Assembly: GCF_000242435.1 (NCBI RefSeq)
Contig: NZ_JH591188.1
Coordinates: 555,210-619,209 of the forward strand
Origin: Dialister succinatiphilus YIT 11850
Lineage (GTDB): Bacteria > Bacillota > Negativicutes > Veillonellales > Dialisteraceae
Length of the DNA stretch: 64,000 nucleotides
Reading direction: 5' to 3'
Below, in pieces: positions 58,600 to 64,000 of the stretch. The number at the start of each line of letters is the position of its first letter. Position 1 is the stretch's first letter. Under the pieces are notes generated by a model, which was given only the letters and a program-made list of their open reading frames with translations, had not been told where the DNA came from and made no database searches. A program made the translations under genes and the position numbers.

Positions 58600-59604
58600 T
58601 TGAAAATTGCAATGATTGGAGCCGGCGGATGGGGTACTGCCATGATGATCGAACTGGCCGGACGGAATAATGATCTGATTATGTACTGCAGAAACCCGGA
58701 TAGAGCAGAGGAAATAAGGAAGACCAGGGAAAATGGAGAATATCTGCCGGGGGCTCACATTCCTGAAAAGATCCGCATTACAAGCGACCTGGAGGAAGCG
58801 GTGGAAGGAGCAGGCTGTGTCATTATCTGCACTCCTTCTCATGTGGTAGAGGAGATGGCAGCCCGTCTGAAGCCCTGGCTCATGAAAGATGCGGTGGTGG
58901 TATGCGCGTCCAAGGGACTGGCAGACAATGAAGGCCATCGCCTTTCAGAAGGAATTACGAAAGAAGTGGCTGGTATTACCGATAAGATTGTGGCCCTTTC
59001 CGGCCCTAATCATGCGGAAGAAGTGGGCATCGGGCTTCCCTGCGCCACGGTGGCTGCCTCCGCTGTGCCGGAAGCGGTGCAGATTGTGCAGGACCTGTAT
59101 ATGAGCCCTGTTTTCCGGGTATATCGCAGCGATGATATACGGGGCGTGGAATATGGCGGTGCATTGAAGAATATTATGGCGCTGGCCTGCGGTGTTCTTG
59201 ACGGCATCGGCCTTGGCGACAACTGCCGGGCTGCCCTGATGACCAGAGGACTGGTGGAAATGACCAGGTTTGGTGTTCATTTCGGCGCCCAGATGACCAC
59301 TTTCTTCGGCCTCTCCGGCATGGGGGATCTGGTATGCACCTGCACCAGCATCCACAGCCGCAATCATCGGGCCGGCATGATGATGGCCAAAGGAATGACT
59401 GCTGATGAAATCAGCAAAAGCACCAACATGGTGGTAGAAGGAATTCGCACGGCCCGTCTGGTTCATGAAATCGCCCTGCGGGAACATATCGACATGCCTA
59501 TTACGGAAGAAGTATGTCATCTGATTAAAGGCGACCATAACGCCAGGGAAGCTCTGGAAATCCTTATGACCCGGGCCAAAAAGGCGGAGTCCGAAACCTA
59601 TTGA
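58600..59604 (+). CDS. gpsA: Glycerol-3-phosphate dehydrogenase [NAD(P)+]
   Basis: This 334-residue enzyme reduces dihydroxyacetone phosphate to glycerol-3-phosphate for phospholipid synthesis. The Rossmann loop is GAGGWGTAM. Other motifs are SGPNHAEEVGIGLPCATV, the catalytic Lys in YGGALKNIMALACGVLDG, and GLSGMGDLVCTCTS. The start is TTG, with AAGAGG 7 nt upstream. It lies 5 bp after plsY. Confidence 0.96.
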   Translation: MKIAMIGAGGWGTAMMIELAGRNNDLIMYCRNPDRAEEIRKTRENGEYLPGAHIPEKIRITSDLEEAVEGAGCVIICTPSHVVEEMAARLKPWLMKDAVVVCASKGLADNEGHRLSEGITKEVAGITDKIVALSGPNHAEEVGIGLPCATVAASAVPEAVQIVQDLYMSPVFRVYRSDDIRGVEYGGALKNIMALACGVLDGIGLGDNCRAALMTRGLVEMTRFGVHFGAQMTTFFGLSGMGDLVCTCTSIHSRNHRAGMMMAKGMTADEISKSTNMVVEGIRTARLVHEIALREHIDMPITEEVCHLIKGDHNAREALEILMTRAKKAESETY

Positions 59605-59758
59605 GATAAAACAGAGCAGTATCATGCCGGACAGGAAACGATTTCAGCCATAAAAAAATTTGAACTCACCGGCGATTTACATAGCCGTTTATGCTATAAT
59701 GAACATAAGTGTGGAAAGAAGGATTTCTTTTCTGCATGATGAAAATGAGGTAGAACAC
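59605..59758 (+). promoter_or_regulatory. Intergenic region with 59-bp repeat fragment and rsmD promoter
   Basis: ATCATGCCGGACAGGAAAC at about 59622-59639 is a solo fragment of the 59-bp repeat end. TATAAT at 59695-59700 is a probable -10 for rsmD; no good -35 was seen. Confidence 0.5.
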
Positions 59759-60307
59759 ATGAAAATTATCGGAGGAAACGCCAAGGGCACTCTGCTGTCG
59801 TCTCCTGCGGGGCGGAATACCAGACCCACCCTGGGAAGGGTAAGGGAAAGCGTTTTCAACGTACTTGCCAATGTAGGCATCCTGGAGACAAAGGTACTTG
59901 ATATTTTTGCAGGTACCGGAGCCATGGGACTGGAAGCCTTGAGCCGGGGCGCCGGAGAAGCGGTATTCCTGGATAAAGCTACCGGTGCCATCATCAGGGA
60001 AAATGCGCTTCGCTGCCATGTGGCAGACCGGAGCCGTATACTGAAGGGAGATGTTTCTTCCTCCCTGAAAACGCTCCGGGGACAGAAATTTGACTATATT
60101 TTCATGGATCCGCCTTACAGGAAGGGATATATCAATGAGGTTCTGCAGGAGGTATTCGATTGTGACCTTCCGGCAGAAGAAGCCATCATTATTGCAGAAC
60201 ACTCTGTATCCGAACCGCCTGATTTGTCTCTTTTCCAGGGAAAATGCCAGTTGTGGAAAGAGAAAAAAGTGGGGGCCATTGTTGTAAGTTATCTGCAGTG
60301 CAGATAA
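59759..60307 (+). CDS. rsmD: 16S rRNA (guanine966-N2)-methyltransferase
   Basis: SAM-dependent methyltransferase of 182 residues. The opening KIIGGNAKGTLLSSPAGRNTRP holds the family's RNA-binding stretch. The SAM motif is DIFAGTGAMGLEALSRG and the catalytic motif is MDPPYRKGY. I start at the second candidate ATG (59759), after GAGGTAG; the frame is open further upstream. It is followed by coaD at 16 bp, a conserved pairing. Confidence 0.95.
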   Translation: MKIIGGNAKGTLLSSPAGRNTRPTLGRVRESVFNVLANVGILETKVLDIFAGTGAMGLEALSRGAGEAVFLDKATGAIIRENALRCHVADRSRILKGDVSSSLKTLRGQKFDYIFMDPPYRKGYINEVLQEVFDCDLPAEEAIIIAEHSVSEPPDLSLFQGKCQLWKEKKVGAIVVSYLQCR

Positions 60308-60323
60308 TGAGGAGAAGGTTTGA

Positions 60324-60812
60324 ATGAAATTAGCTATATGCCCCGGAAGTTTTGATCCGGTCACCTATGGTCATCTTGACATTATCAGAAGAAGCGCCAG
60401 CCTTGTAGACAAGCTGATTGTGGCGGCTTTTTTAAACCCTACAAAACACTACATGTTTACTACGGAAGAACGCATTGCCATGCTGAAGGAAACCACGAAG
60501 GATATCCCCAATGTGGAAGTGGATGCTTTCGATGGGCTTCTCAATGAATATGCGGCAAAAAAGAACTGCCATCTCCTGATCCGGGGACTCCGGGCATTCA
60601 GCGATTTTGAATATGAATTCCAGAGAGCCCTGATGATAAAAAAGATTGATCCCACCCTGGAAACAGCATTCTTTATGACGGACGGCCGTTATTCCTATCT
60701 TTCTTCTACCGGCGTCCGGGAGCTGGCTCATTTTAATGGAGATGTGACCTCCATGGTGCCGCCCTTTGTCCAGGAAATGATAAAAAGGAAAGTAAATTCT
60801 ATTAAGAAATGA
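60324..60812 (+). CDS. coaD: Phosphopantetheine adenylyltransferase
   Basis: The penultimate enzyme of coenzyme A synthesis, 162 residues. Nucleotidyltransferase motif GSFDPVTYGHLDI contains the TxGH signature (His17). YSYLSSTGVRELA is the second signature. RGLRAFSDFEYEFQRALMIKKI is typical. The length is standard. GAGGAGAAGG lies upstream. Confidence 0.97.
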   Translation: MKLAICPGSFDPVTYGHLDIIRRSASLVDKLIVAAFLNPTKHYMFTTEERIAMLKETTKDIPNVEVDAFDGLLNEYAAKKNCHLLIRGLRAFSDFEYEFQRALMIKKIDPTLETAFFMTDGRYSYLSSTGVRELAHFNGDVTSMVPPFVQEMIKRKVNSIKK

Positions 60813-60823
60813 GGCTGCCGATT

Positions 60824-61324
60824 ATGGATACAAGAAAACTTCTTGAAGAACTTGAAAATGTCATTAACAATGCCAGCGAGGTGCCGTTCACCAATAAGAA
60901 AATGGTGGATAAGGATGAGGTGGAACGGCTGATTGATGCCATCAACCAGTCCCTGCCCAATGAACTGGAAAGTGCAAGAAGAATTGTTGCCGATAAGGAA
61001 CGGATTATGCTGGATGCCGAAAAGAAGGCGGAAGACACGGTAGCGCAGGCAAAGGACTATATTGCCCGCATTACGGAAGAAAGCGAACTGGTCAAACAGG
61101 CCCAGGAAAGAGCTAATGAAGTGATTTCCTCTGCCAATAAATCAGCCGACGAACTGCGTACCAGCTCTGTGACCTATGCCACTGATGTACTGAAGTACGT
61201 GGAAACAAACATGGAAAACGTGCTGGACAGCCTGAAGAAAAACCGGCAGAGCCTGATTGATTCCAATTCCGCTGCAGCCCGTCAGCAGCAGGAACAGCAG
61301 CCTCAGGACGAACAGAAAAAATAA
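60824..61324 (+). CDS. Coiled-coil protein of unknown function
   Basis: A 166-residue soluble protein, largely helical and charged: DTRKLLEELENVINNASEVP, then continuous coiled coil (about 45-140; DAEKKAEDTVAQAKDYIA), ending in a Gln-rich tail. Similar proteins follow coaD in many Clostridia and Negativicutes and are sometimes called ATPase or DivIVA-like, but I see no P-loop. A role in division or secretion complexes is only a guess. The start at MDTRKL follows GAGG; ATG 60809 is the alternative. Confidence 0.75.
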   Translation: MDTRKLLEELENVINNASEVPFTNKKMVDKDEVERLIDAINQSLPNELESARRIVADKERIMLDAEKKAEDTVAQAKDYIARITEESELVKQAQERANEVISSANKSADELRTSSVTYATDVLKYVETNMENVLDSLKKNRQSLIDSNSAAARQQQEQQPQDEQKK

Positions 61325-61417
61325 TAAAGGCAGAAAGGCCTTGGCCGCTGCTCGTATAATCAATCGTTGATTCTTTACCTTACTTTCTGAATCTTTTTGA
61401 AACAGGGGGACAGGCCT

Positions 61418-61978
61418 ATGGGAACCGAGGGAGACAAAAGAAGAGCCATTCTTCTTTGTGCATGCATTGCCTGTATTCTCATAGGACTGTCCTTTTTTGT
61501 GCTGGATCCCCTGTCCCTCAGGCAGGAAAAAGGGAAGCCTGCGCTCCAGGTAAGCCAGGCAGAAGAGGGGAAAAAAGGAAAAATCCTTGTTTATGTGGTA
61601 GGGGCTGTGAAGAATCCGGGAGTCTATGAAATACCGGAGGGCAGTCATTACTATGATGCCGTGAAGGCGGCAGGGGATGTGCTGCCCTATGCCGACATGA
61701 CTGCCGTGAACATGGCGGAACCGGTGACGGAAAGCATGAAAATATGGATTCCCCTGGATCCCTATATGAAAGACCCTGGTGCCCTGGGCCTGGTGAATAT
61801 TAATACGGCCGGTGCGAAAGAGCTGGAAACACTGCCCGGCATCGGTAAGGTGACAGCCGAAAAAATCATGGCCTACCGGGAAGAACATGGAAGCTTCAGA
61901 ACAAAAGAGGATTTGAAGCGCGTACCATCTATCAGCGATGGGAAGTTTAAAAAACTGGCGGATAAAATTACATTATGA
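61418..61978 (+). CDS. comEA: Competence protein ComEA
   Basis: DNA receptor for transformation, 186 residues. A membrane helix (about 9-28) anchors it. An SLBB-like domain follows (about 62-120; GKILVYVVGAVKNPGVYEIP). The C-terminal helix-hairpin-helix (about 124-186) has VNINTAGAKELETLPGIGKVTAEKIMAYR and binds DNA. GGGGGAC precedes the ATG. Its stop overlaps the comEC start, the usual arrangement. Confidence 0.94.
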   Translation: MGTEGDKRRAILLCACIACILIGLSFFVLDPLSLRQEKGKPALQVSQAEEGKKGKILVYVVGAVKNPGVYEIPEGSHYYDAVKAAGDVLPYADMTAVNMAEPVTESMKIWIPLDPYMKDPGALGLVNINTAGAKELETLPGIGKVTAEKIMAYREEHGSFRTKEDLKRVPSISDGKFKKLADKITL

Positions 61979-64000
61979 ATACCAAGTATCCCCTGCTTTG
62001 GAGTGCCCTTTTTCTGGCGCTGGGAGTGGTGCTTTATGACACCTTCCCTTCTTTTTTCATGCGCTGGCCCTGGGTCTTTCCCCTGGCAGCGGGATGCTTT
62101 CTTCTTTTTTCTTTCCTTTTCCGCGGGAAAAGGGGACTCCTTTTGATGGTGGTTTTCCTGTGTATCCTCACAGCCGGTATGGGCCGTATGTTTCTGGCTG
62201 ACCGGTACTACGAGCAGCAGTCATCCTGGGCGGCAGGGAGCGAAGGGCGCTGGACCGGCATCGTGAAGGAGGCGCCATCGGTCAACCGGGATGGTGATGC
62301 CTATGCCCGCTACTACACGGAACTGGAATCTATCACCTACAGCGACGGCGTGGAAAAATCACTTTCCGGTACGGCCTTTGTTTATGATACCCATCCGGAA
62401 AAGCTTTATGGCACGGGAGATTCCATTTCCGTCACCGGAAAGATGACGGCTGTGAGGATTTATAAAAATCCCGGTAAAATCGATCTGGAAGGGCGCTACC
62501 GAAGCCGTCGGCTCATGGGAAGGATTTATCCGCAGGAACCGGAAAAAATTCATTTTCTGGGAGAAAGCGGTGAGTACAGGGCCGGCCGGCTGGCCGACGA
62601 AATCAAAGGAAAGGTGGAGTCCTGGTTTAAGCCCTACATGGACCCCCTGAGGCTCCATATCCTTATGACCCTGCTCTTTGGCGGAAATTATAATGAAATA
62701 CCGGAATATATCATGACTTCCTTTTCCGCCACCGGCATTATCCATATTCTTTCCGTTTCCGGATCTCATGTGGCCCTTCTTTTCGGCTTTCTTTATTTCC
62801 TTGGAAAATGGCTTCACCTGCCTAAAAAGCTGGTGGTGGGCGGATCCATTGTGCTGGTTCTTTTTTATGCCCTCCTGTCCGGTCTGGTGCCTCCGGTCAT
62901 CCGTGCAGCGGTGATGGGTATTCTTTCCGTAGGCGGTGTATTCCTGGAGCGGGAGAAGACTTCTCTCAACCTCCTGGGGGCGGCGGTGGCAGGCATGCTG
63001 CTATGGGATCCCTTTTACCTGTATGATGTGAGTTTCCAGCTGTCCGTCGGGGCGTCAGCTGGCATTCTCCTTTTTTACAGACCCCTTATGGGAGAGCTTT
63101 CAAGGATTTCCTTCCTGCCCCGATGGGTGAAGGAAGGGGTGGCTCTGTCCACAGCAGCCCAGGTGCTCACCATTCCGGTGATGCTCTATGATTTTCATAC
63201 TTTTCCCCTCTATTTCATTCCAGCCAATCTTTTTGTTACCCCTTTCCTGGAATGGGTGATCATAGCAGGTCTGGTGGCGGCTGCTGCGGCACCGGTGTGT
63301 CTGCCCCTTGCAGGAGGCATACTCCAGGGGGCTGATTACCTTCTCTGGGCAGGTCTTCATTTGAATCTTCATCTGTCTTCCTGGCCGGGGGCCCAGGTCC
63401 AAACCGGCGGGCTGACCATGGTACAGATTCTTCTGTACTATGTTACAGTAGGAATCTGCTATTTTAAAAAAGAAATCTTTTCCGTTCCCAAAAGGATGTA
63501 TGGAGCGCTTCTCCTGTGGTGTTCTCTTCTGGGTCTGACCTTTTTCTTTTATATAACCAGACCGGAGTGGGTGGTATACTGCCCTGACCTTGGCCCGGAC
63601 CAGGGAGCGGTACTTGTCACAGGAGAGCATAAAATCTTATACTATAAAGGCGGCAGCATTCCCTCCCACACGTCGGACTGGGAATGGAAGTCGATTCTTG
63701 GCTATGAAGGGATTTTTGATGCGGATATTCTCATTTTAAATCTGGAAGACGTGAAGGAACCGCTGCCTCTGACGCTGCCGGTGCCGGTGAGAGAAATCTG
63801 GGTGACCGGCGGCAGGGCACAGGAAAAGACGCCCCGCCTTCTGCAGGGATTTGAGGGAACAATCCGGGCGCTTTCCAAATCCCGTCTCCGTCTGGGGCGC
63901 CTGTCCTTTGTCACCGATGGGAGCAGCTGGCTTCTGTCCGAGGGGGATAGGGGCGTCTATCTTTCGGGAAGAAGGGGAATGGAGAAAACGTCCTTTCCTG
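61975..64000 (+). CDS. comEC: ComEC/Rec2 DNA uptake channel (3' end outside window)
   Basis: Polytopic membrane channel for DNA entry; 675 codons are visible without a stop, and the gene continues past the window. The N-terminal OB-like domain (about 80-210) is followed by the competence domain with SATGIIHILSVSGSHVALL (about 250-268), LSGLVPPVIRAAVMG and YDVSFQLSVGASAGILL. The C-terminal metallo-beta-lactamase-like part begins YCPDLGPDQGAVLV, but where HxHxDH metal ligands are expected (about residue 585) it reads ILILNLEDVKEPL. This domain therefore looks catalytically dead. ATGA overlap with comEA. Confidence 0.92.
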   Translation, partial: MNTKYPLLWSALFLALGVVLYDTFPSFFMRWPWVFPLAAGCFLLFSFLFRGKRGLLLMVVFLCILTAGMGRMFLADRYYEQQSSWAAGSEGRWTGIVKEAPSVNRDGDAYARYYTELESITYSDGVEKSLSGTAFVYDTHPEKLYGTGDSISVTGKMTAVRIYKNPGKIDLEGRYRSRRLMGRIYPQEPEKIHFLGESGEYRAGRLADEIKGKVESWFKPYMDPLRLHILMTLLFGGNYNEIPEYIMTSFSATGIIHILSVSGSHVALLFGFLYFLGKWLHLPKKLVVGGSIVLVLFYALLSGLVPPVIRAAVMGILSVGGVFLEREKTSLNLLGAAVAGMLLWDPFYLYDVSFQLSVGASAGILLFYRPLMGELSRISFLPRWVKEGVALSTAAQVLTIPVMLYDFHTFPLYFIPANLFVTPFLEWVIIAGLVAAAAAPVCLPLAGGILQGADYLLWAGLHLNLHLSSWPGAQVQTGGLTMVQILLYYVTVGICYFKKEIFSVPKRMYGALLLWCSLLGLTFFFYITRPEWVVYCPDLGPDQGAVLVTGEHKILYYKGGSIPSHTSDWEWKSILGYEGIFDADILILNLEDVKEPLPLTLPVPVREIWVTGGRAQEKTPRLLQGFEGTIRALSKSRLRLGRLSFVTDGSSWLLSEGDRGVYLSGRRGMEKTSFP

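Noticed and set aside
1-64000. tRNA, rRNA or tmRNA genes
   Set aside because: No cloverleaf with TTCGANTC-type arm, rRNA signature or tmRNA tag was recognised by eye; a tRNAscan/Infernal run would settle it.

Overview
The window reads as chromosome of a diderm Firmicute of the class Negativicutes, most likely Dialister or a close relative (an inference from gene content, not a database match). The evidence is a Firmicutes gene order (ffs-dnaX-ybaB-recR-bofA; hrcA-grpE-dnaK-dnaJ with CIRCE; rpsF-ssb-rpsR; scpA-scpB-pseudouridine synthase; IspH fused to S1) together with outer-membrane genes (an LptD/OstA-like protein, a secretin, several signal-peptide proteins). No tRNA, rRNA, prophage or CRISPR array was seen.

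Layout. 0.4-3.0 kb (minus): small alarmone synthetase, OmpR-type regulator and histidine kinase in one operon. 3.2-8.4 kb: pyruvate:ferredoxin oxidoreductase divergent from a LysR regulator with palindromes between them. 8.6-11.0 kb: thioesterase, glutamate racemase, a membrane-anchored protein and a CofE-like protein. 11.2-14.4 kb: hydrolase and two unrecognised proteins. 14.5-16.3 kb: SCIFF ranthipeptide precursor and its radical-SAM maturase. 16.4-21.7 kb: envelope block (two exported proteins, LptD-like, PilP-like, secretin). 21.8-27.2 kb: ABC-F ATPase, then bofA, recR, ybaB, dnaX and the SRP RNA on the minus strand. 27.4-33.9 kb: NhaC-type antiporter, TPR lipoprotein, SDR, rpsF-ssb-rpsR, DASS transporter. 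34.1-39.8 kb: heat-shock operon and rpsD. 40.2-44.5 kb: trpE-trpG under a Trp-specific T-box, and a basic amino-acid decarboxylase. 44.5-49.1 kb: a gene-poor accessory stretch holding inverted-repeat elements, several possible structured RNAs and one PD-(D/E)XK (Rpn-type) nuclease gene. 49.2-61.3 kb: dense housekeeping genes (scpAB, cmk, two plsC, ispH-rpsA, der, plsY, gpsA, rsmD, coaD). 61.4-64.0 kb: comEA and comEC, the latter cut by the window edge.

The most unusual content is intergenic. Four dispersed repeat types recur between ordinary genes: 8-bp-period CTAG arrays at six loci; a 59-bp tandem repeat with hairpin-forming ends at two loci plus a fragment at a third; modules built around CCCGTAACG with small GC palindromes at five loci; and terminator-like hairpins sharing a GAAGAAATG core. 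The 44.5-47.4 kb stretch adds two abutting terminal-inverted-repeat elements and three putative structured RNA elements with long closing stems that I could not assign to a known family. I did not find a convincing new multi-protein system; the repeat families and the structured elements are the best candidates for undescribed biology here.
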